From positions 1 to 64,000 of the forward strand of contig NZ_SJEY01000013.1 of the NCBI RefSeq assembly GCF_004761875.1: 64,000 nucleotides of DNA, written 5' to 3'. The position numbers and the translations under genes are program-made. This document shows positions 17,404 to 26,056 of this stretch, piece after piece. The notes beneath the pieces were generated by a model, which saw nothing but the letters and a program-made list of their open reading frames with translations, did not search any database and was not told the DNA's origin. The number at the start of each line of letters is the position of its first letter. Positions within the stretch are counted from its first letter, which is position 1. This DNA is from Roseovarius aestuariivivens (lineage in GTDB: Bacteria; Pseudomonadota; Alphaproteobacteria; Rhodobacterales; Rhodobacteraceae).

Positions 17404-18159
17404 TTAAGCCGGCAATTGCAAAAGCACCCATTGCATCGCGGTCGCCGCCGCAAGCGCGGCGCCGAATGGCAGCGGGCGGCTTGCGCGTAGGGCGTTTCGT
17501 GAGCGTAAACGGCCTGCTGCAGCCACCGCGAGCGCGGCGAGACTCGCGGTCAGAAGCATGGCCGGCAGGTTCCAGGACCCGATCGCCGCCCCGAGCCCGG
17601 CCATCAGCTTGATATCTCCCAGGCCGAGGCCCTCGCGCCGCCTTATCACTCGGTAGCCGACACGCAGGATTATAAACACGCCGCTGCCGATCAGGGCGCC
17701 GAGAAGCGCGTCGGTCAAAGGCGGCTGGCCCGTGATCAGAGACAGCGCAAGCGCAGTCGCAATAAGCGGCAGCGTCAGGGCATCGGGCAGGCGGAACCAC
17801 AAAAGATCGGTAATCACGAGCGTGAGCAGTAACCACAGAAACAGTGCGGTCAGCCAGGTGTCCGCCAGCTGTTGCCCTAGGATCACCGCGATCACGGCAA
17901 GACCCGTGGCCAGGATCTCTGCATAGATCAGCCATGGCGGGATCGCCGCGCCGCAAGAGCGACAGCGCCCCTGAGCGAGAACAAACGACAGGATTGGTAC
18001 GAGATCAAAAAACCCAAGCCGACGGCCGCAACTTCGGCAGGCCGAGGGGCGCCGAACGATATCTTCTTGCCGCGGCAGGCGGTCGGCGAGCACACCGAGA
18101 AAAGAGCCGATCGCCGGACTTATCACGATGAGCAGGAGATCGGCGAATGTGACGGTCAT
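17404..18159 (-). CDS. gspO: Prepilin peptidase
   Basis: The 251-residue inner-membrane aspartic protease cleaves pseudopilin leaders. The zinc-type pairs CRSC at 41-44 and CRSC at 66-69 sit in the cytoplasmic loop, and the catalytic aspartates are Asp118 (VITDLL) and Asp182 (GLGD). About seven membrane segments are present. A GTG start at 18180 is an alternative with seven more residues. It is divergent from gspG, sharing the ~90-base gap with it. Confidence 0.93.
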   Translation of the reverse strand: MTVTFADLLLIVISPAIGSFLGVLADRLPRQEDIVRRPSACRSCGRRLGFFDLVPILSFVLAQGRCRSCGAAIPPWLIYAEILATGLAVIAVILGQQLADTWLTALFLWLLLTLVITDLLWFRLPDALTLPLIATALALSLITGQPPLTDALLGALIGSGVFIILRVGYRVIRRREGLGLGDIKLMAGLGAAIGSWNLPAMLLTASLAALAVAAAGRLRSRNALRASRPLPFGAALAAATAMQWVLLQLPA

Positions 18160-18245
18160 GCAGACTTGATAAGCCAGCACCGCCGAGATTGTCAGCCCGG
18201 TGTCGATCCATTAAGGTTTCGCTTGAGCAGAAAGAGGATACCCCG

Positions 18246-18716
18246 ATGCAGAAATGCAGCCGCCGGACCTTGGCCGCCGGGCCGGTTCAGCGAAGACACG
18301 ACGCCGGATTCTCGCTTTTGGAATTGATGGTCGTCGTTGTCATCCTGTCGATCCTGGCGCTGGTGGTTGTGCCGCGGGTGATCGACCGTCCGGATCAGGC
18401 GCGGGTTGCACGGGCGCAATCGGATATCGCGGCGATTTCAAGCGCGCTCAATCTCTATCGTCTCGACAATTTCCGCTATCCGACGACAGAACAGGGCCTG
18501 CAGGCGCTGGTCTCTGAGCCGACCAGCGAGCCGGCCCCGGCCAACTGGGCGGCGAACGGGTACATGGACCGTCTGCCTGTCGACCCTTGGGGACAGCCCT
18601 ATCAATATCTGCAGCCCGGCGTGCATGGGGATTTCGATGTGTTTTCTTACGGGGCGGATGCTGCCCCCGGCGGCACCGGGATCGATGCGGATGTCGGATC
18701 ATGGACGCAGGGCTGA
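18246..18716 (+). CDS. gspG: Major pseudopilin GspG
   Basis: The 156-residue protein has a type IV leader cleaved before FSLLE (glycine then FSLLELMVVVVIL) with the conserved Glu5, and the GspG end with the calcium-loop pattern SYGADAAPGGTGIDADVGSW. The leader is long and basic, about 25 residues. ATG 18246 has GAGG upstream and is preferred to the frame from 18189. It starts a coupled gspGHIJKLM run. Confidence 0.93.
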   Translation: MQKCSRRTLAAGPVQRRHDAGFSLLELMVVVVILSILALVVVPRVIDRPDQARVARAQSDIAAISSALNLYRLDNFRYPTTEQGLQALVSEPTSEPAPANWAANGYMDRLPVDPWGQPYQYLQPGVHGDFDVFSYGADAAPGGTGIDADVGSWTQG

Positions 18717-19156
18717 GATCTTCGAAGGGCGCGGGCTTCACCCTGATCGAAGTGCTGATCGCCGTCGCTGTTTTGGCGGTGCTGACACTGGGCGCGGTTC
18801 TTACTGCGGGCCGCGTCAGCGGCGGGTCAGGCGCGTCGGATATGGCGCGCTTTGCCGAGCGGATTGAATTCGCCCGCACGTTGGCTATCGACGCACGCCG
18901 AACGGGTGGCCTTCGCCTGCGCGATGGCACTATCCAGATGCTGCGACGCGACGCTGATGGATGGCAGCCGGTTGCGGATCCGGTGCCGTGGCAGCAGCCC
19001 GTAGTGTTCGAAACGCGCTCACCACGCATCGGGACGGAGACGCCGGATATCCTGCTGCTGCCCAATGGTCAAAGCACGGCCTTCACGCTGCGCTTTTCGA
19101 ACGGTGGGTTTTGCGAAAACGATGGATGGACCGGCCTGAAATGTTCCGGCGGCTGA
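18701..19156 (+). CDS. gspH: Minor pseudopilin GspH
   Basis: The 151-residue protein has a prepilin leader cleaved before FTLIE (KGAG then FTLIEVLIAVAVLAVLTLG). The C-terminal domain is a beta-rich GspH/FimT head ending in FCENDGWTGLKC. ATG 18701 overlaps the end of gspG by 16 bases, which fits the tight packing; an upstream frame would lie inside gspG. Confidence 0.9.
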   Translation: MDAGLRSSKGAGFTLIEVLIAVAVLAVLTLGAVLTAGRVSGGSGASDMARFAERIEFARTLAIDARRTGGLRLRDGTIQMLRRDADGWQPVADPVPWQQPVVFETRSPRIGTETPDILLLPNGQSTAFTLRFSNGGFCENDGWTGLKCSGG

Positions 19157-19527
19157 TCAGAGGGATGAAACGCTCTCGCGGGCTGAGCCTGCTGGAGTTG
19201 GTCGTCGCTATCCTTGTGCTTTCGATCGGCAGCATCGCGGCTCTGCGCGCGACCGATCAGTCCCGGGTGTCCATCGGCGGCCTGCCGTCCCGTGTCGTAA
19301 GCGGCTTGGTGGCGCGCAATCGGATTCAGGAAGCTCGGCTTTACGGTCCTGCGCGTCTTGGCGTGTTGCCCGAAGAGGTGCGCATGGCCGGGCAGGTCTA
19401 TCGCATAACGCATGATACCGAAACCACGGCGGGCGGCCTTGTTCGGATAGTGGTCGTTGCGCGCGGTCCGGACGGGGTCGGCGCCCAGTTCGTGACATAC
19501 CTGCCGGATAAAGGTCTGGAACCATGA
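19141..19527 (+). CDS. gspI: Minor pseudopilin GspI
   Basis: The 128-residue protein has the prepilin signal RSRG then LSLLELVVAILVLSIGSIA, with a short GspI-type head. ATG 19141 is used here; ATG 19165 gives a more classical six-residue leader (MKRSRG) but its AGAGGG lies almost on the start codon, and it would sit 8 bases after the gspH stop. The choice between them is open. Confidence 0.88.
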   Translation: MFRRLIRGMKRSRGLSLLELVVAILVLSIGSIAALRATDQSRVSIGGLPSRVVSGLVARNRIQEARLYGPARLGVLPEEVRMAGQVYRITHDTETTAGGLVRIVVVARGPDGVGAQFVTYLPDKGLEP

Positions 19528-20204
19528 AGGCCTCGTCTACGCGGGGACTGACACTTATCGAATTGGTGATTGCGATGTCTATTTTCGCGCTTGTGGCGAT
19601 CATGGGCGTTCAGAGCCTGACCGGCGCCTTGCGGCTGCGGGACAGGCTGGCAGCGACCGTCGAAGAGACGTCTGACCTCGGACGGGCAACCGCATTGCTT
19701 CGCAACGATTTATCCGCCGCGGTTCCCATGCTTTTCTATCCACCTGACGCGCCGCGGGCGGACGCGTCTCTTGACATCGCGGCGAAGGGAATGGGGATAG
19801 CTCTTTCAGTCGGCGGCCAGGCCGGGCTTTCCCTTGCGCCCGGTCGTCCGGCGGCATCTGCCCGCCAGAGGGTGGAGTGGTGGCTGGACCCGGCGGAAGG
19901 GCTACTCTTTCGCCGGGCCTGGTCGAGCCTTTACCCCGACAGCCCGTCGGACGTTTCGCCGGATGTGGCGATGCTGGAGCATGTTGAGGCGATCGAGCTG
20001 CGCACCTATTGGCCTGGGTACGGCTGGGTCGTTGGGTTGCGTCCAGAAGGCATGCCTGACCCGGGCGCGTTCGAAAGTGCCGTCGATAGTGATACCGGCG
20101 CGCTTACGCGAAGCATCCTGACCGATATGCTGCCGCTGGCGCTGGATGTCACGCTGGTGATCGGCGATCTTGGGGAGGTCACGATCACGGAGGTGCTGCG
20201 ATGA
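19524..20204 (+). CDS. gspJ: Minor pseudopilin GspJ
   Basis: The 226-residue protein has a prepilin leader (STRG then LTLIELVIAMSIFALVAIMG) with Glu5, and a longer GspJ head. ATG 19524 overlaps the gspI stop (ATGA). In the family GspJ joins GspI and GspK at the tip of the pseudopilus. Confidence 0.9.
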   Translation: MKASSTRGLTLIELVIAMSIFALVAIMGVQSLTGALRLRDRLAATVEETSDLGRATALLRNDLSAAVPMLFYPPDAPRADASLDIAAKGMGIALSVGGQAGLSLAPGRPAASARQRVEWWLDPAEGLLFRRAWSSLYPDSPSDVSPDVAMLEHVEAIELRTYWPGYGWVVGLRPEGMPDPGAFESAVDSDTGALTRSILTDMLPLALDVTLVIGDLGEVTITEVLR

Positions 20205-21091
20205 CATCTTCGCGTGGGTTCGTCCTTGTCAATGCGTTGATTATCGTGGCGGCCCTTTCGGCGGTCGCGGTCTGGCTGTTGACCCGGGCGGAAACCGGAC
20301 GAGTTCAGGTGGCGGCGGCGCAAGAGGCAGTGCAGCTCGAGCTTAATCTGGATTCCTACGAGCATCTCGCCATCACGGTGCTCGACCGTGATATGCAGGC
20401 TGTGGATCACCTGAACGAGGATTGGTCGCACAGCGATCCTGTGCTCGACCTAGAAAGGGGCCGGGTGTCGGGGCGGATCGAGGATCTTCAGGGACGTTTC
20501 AATGTCAACTGGTTGGCCAATTCGGATGACGAGCGGATCCGGGATGCGTTTCTTGTGCTTGCGACGCGTCTTGGCGTACGTCAGCAGACCTCGCGCACGA
20601 TCATCGCGATGGTGTCGGGGCAGGGTGAGCCGTTTGGCCAAGGGCGGCCGGTACGCGCGGAAATCCCGCCGCGCGGCCCGGTGTTCGTACTGGATCAATT
20701 GCCGGTGCCATTGACAGAGTTGCTGCTTTTGCGCCCATACGTGACGGCCTTGCCGACCGATAGTCGGCTGAACGTCAACACCGCAAGCGAAGCTGTTCTT
20801 GCCAGTCTGGTTTTACCCGAGGCCAATTCAGGCGCGCTCAACGTGCTTGTGTCGACGCGGGTGCGGGAACCCTTCGAGACGCTCGATGCGTTCGCCGAGG
20901 TGGTGCGTGCAACGTTCGGCGAAGACGATGTCGAAGCGCTTGGTGGATTGCCGCTCGACGTGTCGTCCGTGTGGTTCGAGGCGCAGATCACGGCAGAACT
21001 GGATGGTCGCCGGGCATTACGGCGTGTCATTCTGTGGCGCAACGCGCTTCCCGCGGGCACGCAGGTCGCCTATCGTGCGGATGAGTGGTGA
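20201..21091 (+). CDS. gspK: Minor pseudopilin GspK
   Basis: The 296-residue protein starts MTSSRG, then FVLVNALIIVAALSAVAVWL, lacking the Glu5 of other pilins, as is usual for GspK. The long helical insert and the SAM-like segment (NVNTASEAVLASLV) are diagnostic. The start overlaps the gspJ stop (ATGA). It probably caps the pseudopilus. Confidence 0.92.
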   Translation: MTSSRGFVLVNALIIVAALSAVAVWLLTRAETGRVQVAAAQEAVQLELNLDSYEHLAITVLDRDMQAVDHLNEDWSHSDPVLDLERGRVSGRIEDLQGRFNVNWLANSDDERIRDAFLVLATRLGVRQQTSRTIIAMVSGQGEPFGQGRPVRAEIPPRGPVFVLDQLPVPLTELLLLRPYVTALPTDSRLNVNTASEAVLASLVLPEANSGALNVLVSTRVREPFETLDAFAEVVRATFGEDDVEALGGLPLDVSSVWFEAQITAELDGRRALRRVILWRNALPAGTQVAYRADEW

Positions 21092-22344
21092 AGGTGGAGC
21101 AAGCGCAGGTGAACGCCAACCGTGAGACACGGCTGAAAGAGGCGCGGTCCGAACCGGCCGAAACCGGTGCGGACGGTTTCGTTTACGTGTCCGAAAACGC
21201 CGGTCCGCTCACGGCGCGGCAGATCGGTCTCGTGCCGGGGGCTGAGGCGCCGCTCTTGCCGGTATCTTTGCCGCCTGCGCTGCAGGGCTATGCGCGCGAA
21301 CAGGTCGCGCAAAGACAGCTCGGTGATCGCCTGGGCCTTTCAGCGCAAGCCTTCGATATGCGGCCTTTCCCGGCCTCAGCCAAGAGCCGCATGTGGAGCC
21401 GGGCGATCGTGACCGATCCGAAAAAGCTTTCCCGCTGGCGAGCGCTGGCAGGATCTTCTGGCAGGGCCGTTTTGCCAGATTATCTTGCCTTGCCCGCAGC
21501 CCAAGACATCTGGGTGCTTCGGGTGGCCGGAGAAATGGTAATGGCTCGCCTAGGGCCGGAGGACGGGTTTTCCGCGTCTCCGGCCATCGCAGCGCGGCTG
21601 CTGCGCCAGGCACTGGACGCGGCCGGCGCGCCGCCCAAGGCATTGTTCGCGATGACGCCGCTGCCCAATGAGATCGACGCTCTGTTCTCGGAGCGCGACC
21701 TTCCGGTTGCGGGACGTGCCGCCGAGCTGGAGGCGCTTGGTCTCGCGCCGCCTCGCAGCCTTGCGCATGGTGAATTGACCTGCGATCTGCGCCTCGATCC
21801 GCGCGCGGCGCGGTCGCGCTTGGCGTCGCGGATCTTGCCGTGGCGCTGGCCGGTGCTTGCCGGACTGATTGCCGTTGGATTCTGGTCCGCGGCGCAATTG
21901 CTGGCGATCGAGGAAATGCGGCAGGAAACGGTGCAAGTCCGGGCGTCCACGCTTGGCGTGGTGCGCGATGCGTTTGTGCCGACAGGACCGATCCTAGACA
22001 TCCGGACTCAGGTGAGCCGATCATTGGCCGAAGCGCGGGTTGCTGCCAGCGGAGGAGAGGACCGGGCTGCTCTGCTCGATCTTCTGGGGCTCGTGTCCGA
22101 CGTACTTGTCGCCCATGAGGCCCGCCCGCTGGTGCTTGACTACGAGTCGGGGAACACGCTGCGCGCCGAGGTACAGGTCGCGGATTTCTCTGCGTCCGAG
22201 GCGCTGGCCGAGGCCCTGCGCGACGCCGGTCTTGACGTGCGCGTCGTGGAAGCGCGGGCAGAGGGCGGCAGCGAAGGGGTGCGTGCGGATCTGGAGATTT
22301 CGGCCCGCGCGGCCTCAGAACCGCCCGAGAGGGCGCGGCCATGA
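21085..22344 (+). CDS. gspL: Type II secretion protein GspL
   Basis: The 419-residue protein has a cytoplasmic actin-like domain, one membrane helix at ~251-275 (LPWRWPVLAGLIAVGFWSAA) and a small periplasmic ferredoxin-like domain. GspL links the ATPase GspE to the inner-membrane platform. It starts with GTG 21085, overlapping the gspK stop by seven bases. The sequence is divergent, but position and topology support the call. Confidence 0.88.
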   Translation: MVKVEQAQVNANRETRLKEARSEPAETGADGFVYVSENAGPLTARQIGLVPGAEAPLLPVSLPPALQGYAREQVAQRQLGDRLGLSAQAFDMRPFPASAKSRMWSRAIVTDPKKLSRWRALAGSSGRAVLPDYLALPAAQDIWVLRVAGEMVMARLGPEDGFSASPAIAARLLRQALDAAGAPPKALFAMTPLPNEIDALFSERDLPVAGRAAELEALGLAPPRSLAHGELTCDLRLDPRAARSRLASRILPWRWPVLAGLIAVGFWSAAQLLAIEEMRQETVQVRASTLGVVRDAFVPTGPILDIRTQVSRSLAEARVAASGGEDRAALLDLLGLVSDVLVAHEARPLVLDYESGNTLRAEVQVADFSASEALAEALRDAGLDVRVVEARAEGGSEGVRADLEISARAASEPPERARP

Positions 22345-22832
22345 GCGCGCGGTTCATAGACCTCTTGCTCAGGCTCGCCCCTCGTGAACGCCTGCTTCTG
22401 GGTGTGCTTGCCGTTGTGCTTTTGGTTGCCGGTGTCGGTTTTGGCGTCATTCAGCCTTTGGCCGAGCAGCGTCGCACGGCGCAGAATGAGCTTTTGCAGG
22501 CGATTGCGCTTGATGCCTGGGTTCTGGGCCGTCGGGATGATCTGAACCGGATTGATCGCCCGGCTGGGACCCGCGCGACGGAACCGGTCGGCGCGAGCGC
22601 GATAGAGCAGGGTCTGATCGCGCTCAATCTGCGAAACAGCCTGTCGCGGCTGGAGACCGGCGAGGATGGCGGGATCACGATGCGTTTTGATGCAGTGCCT
22701 TTCGGGCGCTTCATGATCTGGCTGGATTCAGAAGAAGACAAATGGGGCTATCGCATTCAGCAGCTACGCATCGAGCGCACTGACCGTCCTGCAATGGTCG
22801 AGGCGCGCTTGACCTTAGAGCCGGCAGATTGA
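22341..22832 (+). CDS. gspM: Type II secretion protein GspM
   Basis: The 163-residue bitopic protein has one N-terminal membrane helix (RERLLLGVLAVVLLVAGVGF) and a periplasmic ferredoxin-like domain, partner of GspL. ATG 22341 overlaps the gspL stop (ATGA). It ends the first half of the operon; the opposite-strand lipoprotein gene separates it from gspC. Confidence 0.9.
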   Translation: MSARFIDLLLRLAPRERLLLGVLAVVLLVAGVGFGVIQPLAEQRRTAQNELLQAIALDAWVLGRRDDLNRIDRPAGTRATEPVGASAIEQGLIALNLRNSLSRLETGEDGGITMRFDAVPFGRFMIWLDSEEDKWGYRIQQLRIERTDRPAMVEARLTLEPAD

Positions 22833-22860
22833 TTTAACACCCCTCAGGCGGCGGATGTTA

Positions 22861-23373
22861 TCAAAGAGTTTTCAAGGTCGCATCTATGCTTGATTTGCGT
22901 TCGGCCATGGACCCAAGCGGATCGAGGTCGGCATCCTTCGCCAAAAGTTCGCCCAGAGCGGCAGAGGCTTTTTGCAAGTGTTGCTTTCCGGCGGCCTTGT
23001 CACCCTCGAAAAGGGCTGTGAGGCCCAATTCGTGGTCCGCAGTGCCTTGAACAGCGAGGGCCGCACTTCGCGCTGTGCCGTGGCTCGACCGGGCCAATGC
23101 CTCGGCATGGGCCGACGCCTTCTCAAATCTCCCAGCGCGCAAAAGCGCGTGGGTGTATTCCAGCGTCAGACGCGGCTTGAGCGGACCTGATTGCGGGATC
23201 AGGACGGCATAGGTTTCCGTGGCACGTACGTAATGTCCGCGTTCTAGCGCGTCGCGCGCAACGGCATATTGCTTTTGAAAGCTCTTTTCGCCGACCCCGC
23301 TTCCGGCGCCACAGCTGCCAAGCACGAAGAAGAGGCCAACCGACGCGGCCCTGACGAATGATCCTGCCTGCAT
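22861..23373 (-). CDS. TPR-like lipoprotein in the secretion locus, pilotin candidate
   Basis: The 170-residue protein has a lipoprotein signal with the lipobox LGSC (cysteine 21), followed by two to three TPR-like helix pairs (ARDALERGHYVRATETYAVL and EYTHALLRAGRFEKASAHAE). It is encoded antiparallel between gspM and gspC, sharing a divergent promoter region with gspC. TPR lipoproteins such as PilF guide secretins to the outer membrane, so a pilotin-like role for GspD is inferred. No direct similarity to GspS is visible. Confidence 0.75.
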   Translation of the reverse strand: MQAGSFVRAASVGLFFVLGSCGAGSGVGEKSFQKQYAVARDALERGHYVRATETYAVLIPQSGPLKPRLTLEYTHALLRAGRFEKASAHAEALARSSHGTARSAALAVQGTADHELGLTALFEGDKAAGKQHLQKASAALGELLAKDADLDPLGSMAERKSSIDATLKTL

Positions 23374-23479
23374 ATTTCTGCTCTTTTTTTATAGTTTCGT
23401 TAACATGTACCATCGGCGGGAATCTCCGTCTACTTATCGTGGCGACATGGTCTTGTCGTGTTGCCAGAGAAGGACACCC

Positions 23480-23950
23480 ATGCGGCTGCTGGCCTATATC
23501 ACGCTTCTGGTTGCGCTCGGTTCGGCGGGCTGGGCCGCGCAATTATTGTGGGAAGAGCTTCACGCCGAGCCAAAGCCGCAGATCCGGCGCAGCGTCTCGC
23601 CGGAGCAAGCCGCGAAGTCACCAGAGCTGCAGCCGGTGTCGCGGCAATGGCCCGCGCTATTCGGTGAACCGCGCCCGCCCGCTGCGCCTGAACCACCGGC
23701 ACCGCAGCGGGAAGAACCGCAACCACCGCCGAAGGTCATGCCTCCGCTCGAAAGCCTGGGGTATACTCTTACCGGTGTCGTGGAACTCAGCGGTGTGATC
23801 TGGGCAATGATTTCCCATCCGTCCGGTGACATGGTTCTGCGTGAAGGAGATGCGCTGATCGAGGGTATGACGGTCACGCGGATCACGAAAACGGCACTTT
23901 GGGTCAAGTCCGAGGGCGGCGAGGAAGTCTCGCTCGGTTTTCCGCAATAG
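23480..23950 (+). CDS. gspC: Type II secretion protein GspC (short form)
   Basis: The 156-residue protein has an N-terminal membrane helix (LLAYITLLVALGSAGWAAQL), a proline-rich linker (about 45-85) and an HR domain near 88-155 (LTGVVELSGVIWAMI, then MVLREGDALIEGMTVTRI). It stops there, without the PDZ or coiled-coil domain of classical GspC, about half the usual size. AAGGA precedes ATG 23480; a frame from 23405 lacks a ribosome site. Confidence 0.87.
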   Translation: MRLLAYITLLVALGSAGWAAQLLWEELHAEPKPQIRRSVSPEQAAKSPELQPVSRQWPALFGEPRPPAAPEPPAPQREEPQPPPKVMPPLESLGYTLTGVVELSGVIWAMISHPSGDMVLREGDALIEGMTVTRITKTALWVKSEGGEEVSLGFPQ

Positions 23951-24112
23951 GCCGGAAAACGCGACACGCAGGAATGCCCCCTGGGCGTTCTGCGAATTTA
24001 TGTGCCAAATTTGGTCAAATAGGCTAATCTGCAACGAAACAGCAGTCCGTTGCATCTGAAACCCGCCAAAAGAACGGGATCGGGCGCTGCGAAAAGAGGC
24101 GATGAGCAGGAT

Positions 24113-26056
24113 ATGAACAGAACCGAATGTGTGCGATCCGTCTTGATCGCAATGGCCTTGGGGCTTTGCCTTGTGGTGTCGCTGCCGTTTTCCGCGCGGG
24201 CGCAGGTGGGTTTGAACCTGCGAGATGCCGATCTTCGCAACTTCGTCGAAATCGTATCGGAAGCGACCGGACGCAGCTACATCCTTGATCCAGGCGTGCG
24301 TGGCACGGTGACTGTGCTAGCGCCCACGGAGATCACATCGGATGAGCTCTACGAGGTCTTCCTCAGTGTTCTTGAGCTTAACCGGCTGACAATCGTGGAA
24401 GGGGCCGGCGCGGATCGGATCGTGCCGATGAACACTGCGCGTGAACTTGCCCCCGTAACGCGCGGCGGCTCTGCATACGAGACGCGCATTCTGAAGATCG
24501 CGCATGTGCCGGCGCAGGAGATCCTTGAAGTCATTCGGCCGCTTTTGCCAGCCGAGGCGGTCGTTTCTGTCGTACCCGGGTCGAACCTCCTGATCTTGTC
24601 GGACAGGGGGCAGAACCACCGACGCATCGAGGCACTGGTCGCACGTCTGGACCAGCCCAAGGAAGCGCCTATCGAAATCCTGCGCTTGCGCAACGCAGAT
24701 GCCGCGGAAGTCCTGCAGGTGATTCAGTCGATGGAAATCATCCCGCAAGGCGCGAACGTCACCGCGGACCGACGGTCGAACGCACTCGTGATTTCGGGTC
24801 CCGATAGCCTGCGCCGGCAGGTCCGAACCCTGGCCGCGCGCCTTGACACGCAGCGCAACAACGTCGTGAGCCACGCGATCGGCTTGAAATACGCGGATGC
24901 GTCGACCATGGCCGGCGTGGTTCTGAGCAGCCTTGCGCAGCAGGGAGACCCCGCACAGCAAGGCGAGATCCGCCTTGTCCCGGAACCGCAGACCAACACG
25001 CTTTTGATCAGCGCCCCGGAAGACCGCATGAACGATATCATCGCGATGGTGCATTACTTGGACCGCCGCCCGACGCAGGTTCTGGTCGAAGCCGTGATCT
25101 TCGAAATGTCGGTCGAGGGCTTCTCGGATCTGTCCGCGCAATTCGCAGGGATTATCAATTCCGCCGTGGTCGGTGGCGCACAGTTTTCGCTGGAAGGCCG
25201 GCCGAGCCTGACCAATCTCGTTTCGGGCGTTATCAACGGCGAGTCGGTCGATGCCGGTTCGGGTGGAATCATTGCTGGCGTGCCCCGCCAGGGCGATCGC
25301 GGCTTCGCCGGATTTCTTGCAGCGATCGCGCGAACGCAGTCGACCAAGCTGCTGTCGACACCGTCGATCATGACGCTGAACAACCAGGAGGCTGAGATCG
25401 TTGTCGCACAGAACGTGCCGTTCGTTACGGGATCTTTCGCGACCGTGGGCGATGATGCGATCCCCGACAATCCGTTTCAGACCATCGAACGGCAGGATGT
25501 CGGTCTGACGCTGAACGTGACGCCGCAGATCAACGCCGACAATACCGTCAAGATGGTGGTCAAGCAGGAAGTGTCTAACCTGACCAACAGCTCGTCCTCT
25601 GCGGGTGGCGAGATCACATCGAAGCGGTCTCTGTCTACCACGGTGCTGGTGCATAGCGGCAATGTCATCATGCTGGGTGGACTGCTGGAAAACGGCTCTG
25701 GGTCCGCGTCACAAGAGGTGCCGGGCCTGGCCAAGCTGCCGTTGGTCGGGGGGCTTTTCCGGGGCAAGAATGCCTCTAAGAACCAACGGGTCCTGCTTGT
25801 CATGCTGCGCCCGAAAGTGGTGAATTCGGAGGAAGAAGCCAAGCGCCTGACCCGTGAACTTGCGCGAGAAGCGAAGGCGGCAAGCCTTGTCATCGAACCC
25901 ATTGATGAGGGAAACTTTCCCCGCAGACCCGGGTCGAGCCTGCCTTTTGACGGGGCCGACCTCAATCAACCGTTTGACGCTGGATTCATCGATGATGTTG
26001 CGCAAAGCAGAAACTATCCGCCCCTCCCGACCCGACTCCGCTTCGGTGGCGGCTGA
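24113..26056 (+). CDS. gspD: Secretin GspD
   Basis: The 647-residue protein has a signal peptide (cleavage after FSARA, residue ~30), an N0 domain (residues 31-105), three N domains (about 121-180, 183-245, 248-320) and a secretin core at ~322-570 (VLVEAVIFEMSVEG to VLLVMLRPKVV). The C-terminal ~70 residues are hydrophilic, a possible pilotin-binding S-domain. ATG 24113 is chosen for its AGGA and the signal peptide. It forms the outer-membrane channel. Confidence 0.95.
   Translation: MNRTECVRSVLIAMALGLCLVVSLPFSARAQVGLNLRDADLRNFVEIVSEATGRSYILDPGVRGTVTVLAPTEITSDELYEVFLSVLELNRLTIVEGAGADRIVPMNTARELAPVTRGGSAYETRILKIAHVPAQEILEVIRPLLPAEAVVSVVPGSNLLILSDRGQNHRRIEALVARLDQPKEAPIEILRLRNADAAEVLQVIQSMEIIPQGANVTADRRSNALVISGPDSLRRQVRTLAARLDTQRNNVVSHAIGLKYADASTMAGVVLSSLAQQGDPAQQGEIRLVPEPQTNTLLISAPEDRMNDIIAMVHYLDRRPTQVLVEAVIFEMSVEGFSDLSAQFAGIINSAVVGGAQFSLEGRPSLTNLVSGVINGESVDAGSGGIIAGVPRQGDRGFAGFLAAIARTQSTKLLSTPSIMTLNNQEAEIVVAQNVPFVTGSFATVGDDAIPDNPFQTIERQDVGLTLNVTPQINADNTVKMVVKQEVSNLTNSSSSAGGEITSKRSLSTTVLVHSGNVIMLGGLLENGSGSASQEVPGLAKLPLVGGLFRGKNASKNQRVLLVMLRPKVVNSEEEAKRLTRELAREAKAASLVIEPIDEGNFPRRPGSSLPFDGADLNQPFDAGFIDDVAQSRNYPPLPTRLRFGGG

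Noticed and set aside
21209-22450. Long open frame on the minus strand opposite gspL
   Set aside because: Arginine- and proline-rich shadow product in a high-GC region; gspL fits the operon by overlaps and topology.
24317-25654. Long open frame on the minus strand opposite gspD
   Set aside because: It is a high-GC shadow of the secretin gene, with no ribosome site and no recognisable domain.
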